From positions 496,001 to 560,000 of the forward strand of contig NZ_JAEKJR010000002.1 in the NCBI RefSeq assembly GCF_017303155.1: a DNA stretch of 64,000 bases, given 5' to 3'. Shown here one piece after another: positions 56,804 through 64,000 of this stretch. A program made the position numbers and the translations under genes. Under the pieces are notes generated by a model, which was not told where the DNA came from, made no database searches, and saw only the letters and a list, made by a program, of their open reading frames with translations. The DNA comes from Microbulbifer salipaludis (GTDB lineage: Bacteria; Pseudomonadota; Gammaproteobacteria; Pseudomonadales; Cellvibrionaceae). How positions within the stretch are numbered: the stretch's first letter is position 1; each line of letters starts with the position of its first letter.

Positions 56804-57664
56804 GTGACAAGCGGGAATACCGTGGCAAAAGCGAAAAACGTGGCGAGAGAAAAGGCCCAACCCAAGAAGGGCCGTGGCAAGCAGGCGCCCCGCGGTGCGC
56901 GTGCACTGCCCAATGCGGATGCCCCGACGGGACTGCGGCCCCTCCGGTTACTGCTGATGCTGGGTTTTCTGGTCATGGTGGCGGCGGGGCTTGGATACAG
57001 CGCCCGCTGGTTGTGGCAGCAGGCACCCGCGGTGGAGTTGAGCCGTGTGGATGCGCTGGAAAATGTGCGGGTTAAGGCACCCTTTCGCGCCGTCACCGAG
57101 CGAGAAGTTGAAGACATCTTGCTGCCACATCTGCGCAACGGATTCTTCTCGCTGGATATTGGCGAGCTGCGGGCGGCCCTGATGGCCAACCCCTGGATTG
57201 TAAATGCAGCGGTTAGTCGTCGCTGGCCCAACGGTGTTGAGGTGGTGGTGGAAGAGGCTGAGCCTCTCGCCATCTGGGGTGGGGATCAGTTACTTATCGC
57301 GAGTGGCGAATTGCTGCCCCGGCCAGATAATTTGCAGGATTTGCGCTTACCGGAGTTGGCCGGCGACGCAGAGCTGGTGGAACGCATCATGGTGCAGTAC
57401 CAGGCGCTGGCCGGGTTGCTCACCACAAAGGATATGGAAGTACGCCGTCTGTCGTTTGACGATTTGGCGGGGTGGCAACTCGAGCTGGTCAGCGGAATTC
57501 GCCTGCAGCTCGGCCACGACGAGTTGCTGGAGCGGGTGGGCCGCTTTCTCAGCTTGACGCGGGGCGTACTGGCGCCGCATCTGCAAAAAATTGTGGGGGT
57601 TGATACCCGCTATAACAATGCAGTTGCCGTGCAATGGAAAACGAAAGACAAAATAGAAAACTGA
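56804..57664 (+). CDS. ftsQ: Cell division protein FtsQ
   Basis: Bitopic divisome protein of FtsQLB. 286 residues: basic cytoplasmic tail (to about 45), membrane helix LLLMLGFLVMVAAGLGYSA, POTRA domain (about 75-145; SLDIGELRAALMANPWIVNA) and the beta domain with SRRWPNGVEVVVEE. GTG start directly after the murC stop; GTG 56822 is an alternative. In most relatives ddlB lies between murC and ftsQ; here it does not. Confidence 0.94.
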   Translation: MTSGNTVAKAKNVAREKAQPKKGRGKQAPRGARALPNADAPTGLRPLRLLLMLGFLVMVAAGLGYSARWLWQQAPAVELSRVDALENVRVKAPFRAVTEREVEDILLPHLRNGFFSLDIGELRAALMANPWIVNAAVSRRWPNGVEVVVEEAEPLAIWGGDQLLIASGELLPRPDNLQDLRLPELAGDAELVERIMVQYQALAGLLTTKDMEVRRLSFDDLAGWQLELVSGIRLQLGHDELLERVGRFLSLTRGVLAPHLQKIVGVDTRYNNAVAVQWKTKDKIEN

Positions 57665-57756
57665 CAACAAAATAGGCAGATAAAAAGCCGGGCCTGGCCC
57701 TGATCCGACATGTGCAATGTGGGTCGGCGCGAGAGTCCAGCGAGGTTGAAAATCCA

Positions 57757-58992
57757 ATGACGCAAACAACTGAACCACGCATGATCGTTGGCCTGGATAT
57801 CGGTACATCCAAGGTCGTCGCGATTGTCGGTGAGGTCACCGGAGATGGCGAGCTGAATATCGTCGGTATCGGTTCCCACCGCTCCACCGGTATGAAGCGG
57901 GGCGTGGTAGTAAATATTGAATCTACGGTGCAGTCCATCCAGCGCGCAGTCGAAGAGGCGGAGCTGATGGCTGGCTGTGAGATTCACTCGGTCTACGCCG
58001 GGATTGCGGGTAGCCATATCCGGAGCCTGAACTCCCACGGCATTGTTGCGATCAAGGATCGAGAGGTGACTCAGCAAGACCTGGACCGGGTGATTGACGC
58101 TGCGCGCGCAGTGGCCATTCCGGCGGACCAGAAAATTCTGCATACGCTGCCGCAGGAGTATCTGATTGACAGCCAGGAGGGCGTGAAGGAGCCGCTGGGC
58201 ATGTCCGGTGTGCGCCTGGAAGCCAAGGTGCACCTGGTCAGTGGCGCGGTCAATGCGGCGCAGAACATCGAGAAGTGTATTCGCCGATGTGGCCTGGAAG
58301 TGGAAGACGTCATTCTCGAGCAGTTGGCATCGAGTTATGCCGTGCTGACCGATGATGAAAAAGAGCTCGGCGTATGCATGGTGGACATCGGTGGCGGTAC
58401 CACGGACATCGCCGTCTTTACCGGCGGCTCCATCCGGCACACCGGGGTCATTCCCATTGCGGGTGACCAGGTGACCAACGATATCGCCATGGCCCTGCGT
58501 ACGCCGACACCGCATGCGGAAGAACTCAAAATCAAGTACGCCTGTGCGCTGGCCAAGCTGGCGCGTGAAGGAGAGACCATCAAGGTTCCCAGCGTGGGTG
58601 ATCGCCCGCCGCGGGACTTGTCGCGCCAGGCACTGGCGGAAGTGGTGGAACCTCGTTACGACGAATTATTCACCCTGGTTCAGGCCGAGCTGCGCCGCAG
58701 TGGATTTGAAGATCTGTGCGCTGCGGGCATCGTACTCACCGGTGGTTCATCAAAGATGGAAGGGGCTGTGGAACTGGCGGAAGAGATCTTCCATATGCCG
58801 GTGCGTCTGGCCGTGCCCCAGGGGATTTCGGGCCTGACGGATATCGTCAGTAATCCGATTTATTCCACCGGCGTTGGTCTGCTGATGTATGCGATCAAGG
58901 TGGAGGATAACAAGCGGGGTAATACCACGGTTCAGCGCAGCGAAAACCAGTGGTGGGATAAGGTGAAGCACTGGTTCAGGGGCAACCTCTGA
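57757..58992 (+). CDS. ftsA: Cell division protein FtsA
   Basis: Actin-like membrane anchor of the Z-ring. 411 residues: IVGLDIGTSKVVAIVGEVTG (phosphate 1), MVDIGGGTTDIAVF (phosphate 2), GIVLTGGSSKMEG (adenosine) and a C-terminal amphipathic helix NQWWDKVKHWFRGNL for membrane binding. ATG 57757 matches the family start. Confidence 0.97.
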   Translation: MTQTTEPRMIVGLDIGTSKVVAIVGEVTGDGELNIVGIGSHRSTGMKRGVVVNIESTVQSIQRAVEEAELMAGCEIHSVYAGIAGSHIRSLNSHGIVAIKDREVTQQDLDRVIDAARAVAIPADQKILHTLPQEYLIDSQEGVKEPLGMSGVRLEAKVHLVSGAVNAAQNIEKCIRRCGLEVEDVILEQLASSYAVLTDDEKELGVCMVDIGGGTTDIAVFTGGSIRHTGVIPIAGDQVTNDIAMALRTPTPHAEELKIKYACALAKLAREGETIKVPSVGDRPPRDLSRQALAEVVEPRYDELFTLVQAELRRSGFEDLCAAGIVLTGGSSKMEGAVELAEEIFHMPVRLAVPQGISGLTDIVSNPIYSTGVGLLMYAIKVEDNKRGNTTVQRSENQWWDKVKHWFRGNL

Positions 58993-59055
58993 AGCAGAAA
59001 ATAATTACCGGGATCGATAATTAAATTTGGACATGAGCAAAAAAGGGGAACAGCA

Positions 59056-60264
59056 ATGTTCGAACTCGTAGATAGCGTACAGGACAAGCCTGTCATTAAA
59101 GTGATCGGAGTGGGCGGCGGTGGCGGTAACGCCGTCAAGCACATGATCGCCAGCGAAGTCGGTGGTGTGGACTTCATCTGTGCGAATACCGATGCGCAGG
59201 CTTTGAAAGATGTGGAAGCGCAGACCATTCTGCAGCTGGGTAACACGATCACCCGCGGTCTGGGTGCCGGTGCCAACCCGGATGTGGGCCGGCAGTCTGC
59301 GCTGGAAGACCGCGAGCGCATTGCTGAAGTGCTGACCGGTGCGGATATGGTGTTTATCACTGCTGGTATGGGCGGTGGCACAGGCACCGGCGGAGCGCCG
59401 ATTGTTGCGGAGATCGCCAAGGACCTGGGTATTCTCACGGTTGCCGTGGTGACTCGTCCGTTCATGATCGAAGGGCGCAAGCGCAGCACCGTTGCCGAAG
59501 AGGGTATTCTCGAACTGCGCGACAAGGTGGATTCACTGATCACCATCCCCAACGATCGCCTGCTGGAGGTGCTCGGCAACAAGATCACCATGAAGGCGGC
59601 CTACCGGGAAGCGGATAACGTATTGCTGGGTGCCGTGCAGGGCATTGCCGATCTCATGATTCGCCCGGGCATCATGAATGTGGATTTCGCGGATGTGCGC
59701 ACTGTCATGTCTGAAATGGGCATGGCGATGATGGGCTCCGGCGCTGCGGTTGGCGAAAACCGTGCCCGTGAGGCGGCCGAGAAAGCCGTTCGCAGCCCGT
59801 TGCTGGATAACGTCAACCTGCAAGGTGCACGCGGTATCCTGGTGAATATCATCACGGGTAGTGAAGACGCAGGCTGCCAGGAGCTGACCTTGGGTGAATA
59901 CTCCGAAGTGGGCCAGATTGTGCAGGAGATTGCCTCGGACGACGCCACCGTAGTGATTGGCACCGCGGTGGATGACAAACTGGGCGACGAAATGCGCGTT
60001 ACGGTCGTGGCCGCCGGTCTCGGTGAAGCCAGTGCCCAGGCTGCTCGTCCGACGAAAGTGGTGGATAACACGCGCCGGCCTGAGCCGCGAGAAGCCGCTC
60101 GTGCGGCGGCACCGGCTGAGACCGCGCGTGAACCGCAAGATGTGCGCGGCAGCCGTGTTGAAAGCGATCGCTCCAAGCCGCGCTCAATGCCGCCCCTGAA
60201 CCCGGCGGACCAGGATATGGAATATCTGGATATTCCGGCGTTCTTGCGTCGCCAGGCAGACTGA
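59056..60264 (+). CDS. ftsZ: Cell division GTPase FtsZ
   Basis: Tubulin-like GTPase forming the Z-ring. 402 residues: tubulin signature GMGGGTGTGGAP (105 onward), T7 loop region NVDFADVRTVMSEMGMAMMG, a disordered Ala/Arg/Pro linker and the C-terminal peptide LDIPAFLRRQAD that binds FtsA, ZipA and MinC. Preceded by AGGGGA ribosome site. Confidence 0.98.
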   Translation: MFELVDSVQDKPVIKVIGVGGGGGNAVKHMIASEVGGVDFICANTDAQALKDVEAQTILQLGNTITRGLGAGANPDVGRQSALEDRERIAEVLTGADMVFITAGMGGGTGTGGAPIVAEIAKDLGILTVAVVTRPFMIEGRKRSTVAEEGILELRDKVDSLITIPNDRLLEVLGNKITMKAAYREADNVLLGAVQGIADLMIRPGIMNVDFADVRTVMSEMGMAMMGSGAAVGENRAREAAEKAVRSPLLDNVNLQGARGILVNIITGSEDAGCQELTLGEYSEVGQIVQEIASDDATVVIGTAVDDKLGDEMRVTVVAAGLGEASAQAARPTKVVDNTRRPEPREAARAAAPAETAREPQDVRGSRVESDRSKPRSMPPLNPADQDMEYLDIPAFLRRQAD

Positions 60265-60751
60265 TTTCCGTCCCGCTCCTACCGGAGTGTGGGGCGGAAC
60301 CCATCTGCTCATGTCCTTGCCCGGCGTTTGCCGGGCTTCCGCCCGCTCCGGTGTGCGAGTCACTGGCACCGGTGAAGGGGCGCGTTGCGCCCCAAGTCCG
60401 GATCCGTGGGATCGGGAATTCAGAAGGTCGAGAGAAAGCACAGTTGCCGGGAGCTGCTCCAGGCCTTGGTGACTGTGCGGTTTTGGTGTCGCCGCTGGCG
60501 CGAATACATCCACCGTCAGTGGGAAGCGCCGTCCAATCGCGCGCGTGTTACATTTCTGTGCACTGGTTTGGCATTGCAGTCTTCTCGCTACGCTATGCTT
60601 AAAAGACTAAGCACTGGAAGTTCGGCCTGAAACACAAGTCCGATCAATTTGTGACCGATGCGTTACTTGTAGTTTTGGCGTGTTTTTTCTGTTACTATCG
60701 CCGGCTCGCTGCGATTCGTGCGCAGCTCACCGATTGGGAACCAAGACATAG
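60265..60751. other. ftsZ-lpxC intergenic region with hairpins
   Basis: A 487-bp gap. It holds a GCCCGGC-GTTT-GCCGGGC hairpin (60319-60336) with only a short T tail and a GGGGCGC-GTT-GCGCCCC hairpin (60377-60393), probably weak terminators after ftsZ. At 60592-60602 lies GCTATGCTTAA, like the sigma-S extended -10. The lpxC promoter is expected here. No gene is supported. Confidence 0.5.
60592..60602 (+). promoter_or_regulatory. Candidate sigma-S-type -10 upstream of lpxC
   Basis: GCTATGCTTAA fits the KCTAYRCTTAA extended -10 described for sigma-S promoters in E. coli at all positions. It is about 150 bp before lpxC. No -35 needed for such promoters; supporting evidence is the motif alone. 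Confidence 0.35.
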
Positions 60752-61663
60752 ATGATCAAACAGCGCACTCTCAAAAATGCTATTCGAGCCACGGGTGTTG
60801 GCCTGCACACCGGTAAGAAGGTCGTTTTGACCCTGAAACCGGCGCCGGTAAACAGTGGCATCGTGTTCCGTCGGGTCGATCTGGATCCGGTAGTTGAGAT
60901 TGAAGCGCGTGCAGAAAACGTGGGCGACACTCTGCTCTCCACCACACTGGTGAAGGGAGATGTGCGGATTGCCACGGTTGAGCACCTGCTGTCCGCCATG
61001 GCTGGGCTGGGCATCGACAATGCGATTGTCGAACTGTCCGCTCAGGAAGTACCGATCATGGACGGTAGTGCCGGTCCATTCGTATTTTTGATCCAGTCCG
61101 CAGGCATTCAGGAGCAATCTGCTGCCAAGAAATTCCTGCGTATCAAGAAGCCGGTTACCGTGGAAGAGGGCGACAAAGTGGCCAGCTTCCTGCCGTTCAA
61201 CGGCTTCAAGGTGTCCTTCACCATTGATTTCGATCACCCGGTGTTCCAGGGGCGCAACCTCAGCTCCTCGGTGGACTTCTCCAGTACCTCTTTTGTGAAA
61301 GAGGTGAGCCGTGCGCGTACTTTTGGGTTCATGCACGAGATTGAATATTTGCGCTCCAAAGGCCTGGTGCAGGGTGGCAGCGTGGATAACGCGATTGTTA
61401 TCGACCAGTACCGAATCCTGAACGAAGGCGGTCTTCGCTACGAAGATGAGTTCGTCAAGCACAAGATTCTCGACGCCATTGGCGACCTTTATCTCTTGGG
61501 TACCAGTGTTATTGGTGAGTTCAAGGCGTTCAAGTCCGGTCACGCACTGAACAACAAGTCCCTGCGCACCCTGATGGCTCAGGAGGACGCCTGGGAAATG
61601 GTGACCTTTGAGGATGAGCAGGAAGCGCCAATCTCTTACGTTAAGCCGATTTTGGCGGTGTAA
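60752..61663 (+). CDS. lpxC: UDP-3-O-acyl-GlcNAc deacetylase LpxC
   Basis: Committed step of lipid A synthesis, zinc-dependent. 303 residues with zinc ligands His78 ([15 protein letters not shown]), His237 and Asp241 ([15 protein letters not shown]) and catalytic His264 (SGHALNN). Start [11 protein letters not shown] is typical. Followed by a strong terminator. Confidence 0.97.
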   Translation: MIKQRTLKNAIRATGVGLHTGKKVVLTLKPAPVNSGIVFRRVDLDPVVEIEARAENVGDTLLSTTLVKGDVRIATVEHLLSAMAGLGIDNAIVELSAQEVPIMDGSAGPFVFLIQSAGIQEQSAAKKFLRIKKPVTVEEGDKVASFLPFNGFKVSFTIDFDHPVFQGRNLSSSVDFSSTSFVKEVSRARTFGFMHEIEYLRSKGLVQGGSVDNAIVIDQYRILNEGGLRYEDEFVKHKILDAIGDLYLLGTSVIGEFKAFKSGHALNNKSLRTLMAQEDAWEMVTFEDEQEAPISYVKPILAV

Positions 61664-61676
61664 GAGGCAGAAATGG

Positions 61677-61707
61677 AAAAGCCGGCACAGAATTTGCCGG
61701 CTTTTTT
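61677..61707 (+). terminator. Rho-independent terminator after lpxC
   Basis: An 11-bp stem AAAAGCCGGCA (61677-61687) with TGCCGGCTTTT (61695-61705), 7-nt loop, T-run to 61707, 13 bp after the stop. Confidence 0.88.
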
Positions 61708-61903
61708 ACGTGCCCTGATCGGGCACAGTGATGTTTGAGGCAGCCTGACAGCACCCAATGCTGGACAGGGTGTCAGTGGCCAGTGGGATGGCCAGGGGCA
61801 ATGCAGGAAGCGACAGCCCTTTCACTGTTGGAGCGCAGCAGCGCCTGAACAGGTGAAAAATTAATATAAAACAACAAATTGTCGCAATTCTTGCACGCCA
61901 GAT

Positions 61904-62842
61904 ATGAAAATTATTCTCGTTAACGAGCGTGGGGGTGTCTCCCGCAGCTTCAACTTTGGAGGGCTGAGCAAAGCATTGCTCGGCCTCTGCCTGTTGGGGT
62001 TGCCCGTGGGTGCCTTGTGGCTAGGTGCGAATCTCCCCGCCAAAGAATCCGACGTGTTCGACACTCGTGCGGTCAAAGCCTGGAATAAAGCACTGCGCAA
62101 GCAGCAGGAAGATATCCAGGAGGCCGACCAGCAGGCCCGCGAGCAGCTCACTGCTCTGACCGTCAAGCTTGCGGAGATGCAGGCCCGCCTGACCCGCCTG
62201 GATGCGCTCGGTGAGCGCCTGACCACCATTGCCAAGCTCGACGAAGGTGAGTTCCAGTTTGGCAGCGTGCCGGCCCTGGGCGGCCCGGAGGATCCGGGTA
62301 TCAGTGGTGGCAGCGAGCTGCCCTACCAGCCCCCCGAATTCCTTGAGGTCATCGGTGCTCTGTCGGATCAGATTGAAGACCGGCAGATGCAGCTATCGAC
62401 ACTCGATTCTCTGATGGCCCGGCGCCAGCTACAGGATGAGCAGTTTATCGCCGGGCGTCCGATTACCCGCGGCTGGATGTCGTCCCGCTACGGCTATCGC
62501 ACCGATCCCTTTAGCGGGCGTCGCTCCTGGCACAAGGGAGTGGATTTCGCTGGCAAGAATGGCTCCGACGTCGTCTCTGTGGCGGCGGGCGTCGTGACCT
62601 GGGCGGAAGATCGCTACGGTTACGGCCAGCTGGTGGAAATCAATCACGGCAATGGCTACAAAACTCGCTACGGTCACAACAGCGAGCTCAAGGTCAAGGT
62701 CGGCGATATCGTGAAGAAGGGGCAGGTCATTGCCCTGATGGGCTCCAGCGGCCGCTCCACCGGCCCCCACGTCCATTTCGAGGTGTACAAAAACAACCGC
62801 CCGGTAGACCCCGCCACCTATATCCGCCGCACCGGCAGATAA
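61904..62842 (+). CDS. M23-family (LytM) peptidoglycan endopeptidase
   Basis: A 312-residue envelope protein: short cytoplasmic part, one membrane helix (about 24-45; LLGLCLLGLPVGALWLG), a coiled coil (about 60-110), and a C-terminal LytM domain. Zinc motifs are intact: WHKGVDFAG (HxxxD) and HVHFEVY (HxH), so it is probably an active endopeptidase, MepM-like. Between lpxC and secA, as in Pseudomonas. Substrate specificity not determinable. Confidence 0.88.
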   Translation: MKIILVNERGGVSRSFNFGGLSKALLGLCLLGLPVGALWLGANLPAKESDVFDTRAVKAWNKALRKQQEDIQEADQQAREQLTALTVKLAEMQARLTRLDALGERLTTIAKLDEGEFQFGSVPALGGPEDPGISGGSELPYQPPEFLEVIGALSDQIEDRQMQLSTLDSLMARRQLQDEQFIAGRPITRGWMSSRYGYRTDPFSGRRSWHKGVDFAGKNGSDVVSVAAGVVTWAEDRYGYGQLVEINHGNGYKTRYGHNSELKVKVGDIVKKGQVIALMGSSGRSTGPHVHFEVYKNNRPVDPATYIRRTGR

Positions 62843-63014
62843 CAACTATCCTCTATCATTGCGCGGCAGGACACTTGTAATCCTGTAGTGGCGCCCGCAA
62901 CTTCAATCATGGTTGCGGCGCCTGGCGCCTTCCTGTTTACTTGCACCTTTTCCGCGCAGTGGCTCACAGCCCCGGGCCCGCGGGCACACTCAGCTTTAAT
63001 GTGGTTTCTGAATA

Positions 63015-64000
63015 ATGATTGGCAAACTGATAAAAACGGTCTTTGGCTCAAAAAATGACCGAGAACTCAAGCGTATGCGCAAAGTGGTCACCAAGATCAA
63101 CGCGCTGGAAGATGAGTACAAGGCGCTGGACGACACCGCGCTGAAAGCCAAAACCGATGAATTCAAGCAGCGCCTGGCCGACGGTGAGACCCTGGACCAG
63201 ATTCTGCCGGAAGCCTTCGCCGCGGTGCGTGAGGCCAGTGACCGCACCCTCGGCATGCGCCATTTTGACGTGCAGATGATCGGTGGCATGACCCTGCACG
63301 AGGGGCACATCGCGGAAATGCGTACCGGTGAGGGTAAAACCCTGGTGGCCACCTTGCCCGCGTACCTGAATGCGCTCGAAGGCAAGGGTGTGCACATTGT
63401 TACCGTGAACGACTACCTCGCCAGCCGTGACGCCAACTGGATGCGCCCGGTTTACGAATTCCTGGGCCTGACCGTGGGCATCGTCGTGTCCCAGCAGCAC
63501 CCGGAAGACAAGAAGGCCGCGTACCAGGCCGACATTACCTACGGCACCAACAACGAATTTGGCTTCGACTATCTGCGCGACAATATGGTACTGCGCAAGG
63601 AAGACCGCACCCAGCGCCCACAGAATTTCGCCATCGTGGATGAGGTGGACTCGATCCTGATTGACGAGGCGCGTACCCCGCTGATTATTTCCGGTGCCGC
63701 GGAAGATTCTTCGCAGCTCTACATGGCTATGAACAAGCTGGTTCCGCAGCTGGAGCGCGGTGAAGAGGGTGGCGAAGGGCATTACACGGTGGACGAGAAG
63801 ACCCGCCAGGTGGAAATGACCGAAGACGGCCACCAGTTGATCGAAGACCTGCTAACACGCGGCGGCCTGCTGAAGGAAGATGAGTCCCTGTATGCTCCTG
63901 GCAATCTGGGCCTGTTGCACCATGTCAATGCGGCACTGCGTGCCCACGTACTGTTTAATAAAGATGTCGATTACATCGTGCAGAACGGTCAGGTGGTGTT
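63015..64000 (+). CDS. secA: Preprotein translocase ATPase SecA, 5' part
   Basis: The motor of Sec export. The frame opens with [19 protein letters not shown] and runs off the window after 328 codons (3' truncated by the window edge, not by mutation). Walker [21 protein letters not shown] and Walker B region [20 protein letters not shown] are present; the PPXD domain has begun. The 172-bp gap upstream has a GC-rich hairpin but no secM-like gene that I can see. Confidence 0.97.
   Translation, partial: MIGKLIKTVFGSKNDRELKRMRKVVTKINALEDEYKALDDTALKAKTDEFKQRLADGETLDQILPEAFAAVREASDRTLGMRHFDVQMIGGMTLHEGHIAEMRTGEGKTLVATLPAYLNALEGKGVHIVTVNDYLASRDANWMRPVYEFLGLTVGIVVSQQHPEDKKAAYQADITYGTNNEFGFDYLRDNMVLRKEDRTQRPQNFAIVDEVDSILIDEARTPLIISGAAEDSSQLYMAMNKLVPQLERGEEGGEGHYTVDEKTRQVEMTEDGHQLIEDLLTRGGLLKEDESLYAPGNLGLLHHVNAALRAHVLFNKDVDYIVQNGQVV

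Noticed and set aside
62843..63014. secM-like arrest gene before secA
   Set aside because: No frame with a signal sequence and arrest-type C-terminus is present; only a GC-rich hairpin.

Overview
The window is a 64 kb chromosomal core region of a GC-rich gammaproteobacterium. Gene order follows the Pseudomonas-type layout in three runs: ptsO-rapZ-ptsN-hpf-rpoN-lptBAC-kdsCD / mlaC-ibaG-murA-hisGD-degS; zapE / rplM-rpsI / petABC-sspAB / dolP-diaA-yraN-lpoA / rsmI-rnpB; and then the whole division and cell wall cluster from mraZ to lpxC and secA. Protein details (fused cytochrome b-c1, a single-chain Sat, a PPi-type phosphofructokinase) suggest Cellvibrionales, perhaps a Microbulbifer relative. 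That placement is an inference, not a proven one. I see no phage, IS element, CRISPR array, tRNA or rRNA; the only RNA gene found is RNase P RNA.

Layout. 0.1-7.6 kb: a PPi-type phosphofructokinase on the minus strand, then mpl (murein peptide recycling), ubiX, a small CxxC Rdx-family protein, an MMPL/RND exporter with an acidic repeat insert, and a lipase-like hydrolase. 7.6-17.1 kb (minus): darP, mgtE, then the nitrogen-PTS/sigma-54 block and the lipopolysaccharide transport and Kdo genes. 17.6-22.2 kb (plus): mlaC, ibaG, murA, hisG, hisD. mlaFED and hisC, which usually sit here, are absent. 22.3-27.2 kb: an NTF2-like secreted protein, a DegS/AlgW-type protease, sat, zapG and zapE. 27.4-32.7 kb: rplM-rpsI, petA, a single gene encoding cytochrome b plus cytochrome c1, sspA, sspB. 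32.9-38.9 kb: a Yip1-type membrane protein, an M48 protease with LemA, a thiolase, dolP, diaA. 38.9-43.4 kb: yraN, lpoA, rsmI, rnpB and a divergent PAPS-reductase-like gene. 43.8-61.7 kb: the mra/dcw cluster mraZ-rsmH-ftsL-ftsI-murE-murF-mraY-murD-ftsW-murG-murC-ftsQ-ftsA-ftsZ-lpxC, without ddlB. 61.9-64 kb: an M23 peptidase and the 5' part of secA.

Most of the window builds or maintains the envelope: peptidoglycan precursors (murA-F, mraY, murG, mpl), septal synthesis (ftsW, ftsI, lpoA), the divisome (ftsLQAZ, zapE, zapG), lipid A and Kdo (lpxC, kdsC, kdsD), LPS transport (lptABC) and outer-membrane care (mlaC, dolP, degS). The signals that stand out are the b-c1 fusion, a ladder of 10-bp-spaced GTGG boxes in front of mraZ, an isolated mlaC, a PAPS-reductase homologue with a degraded PP-loop, an acidic DPFAA repeat in the MMPL exporter, and two short tandem repeats right after stop codons.
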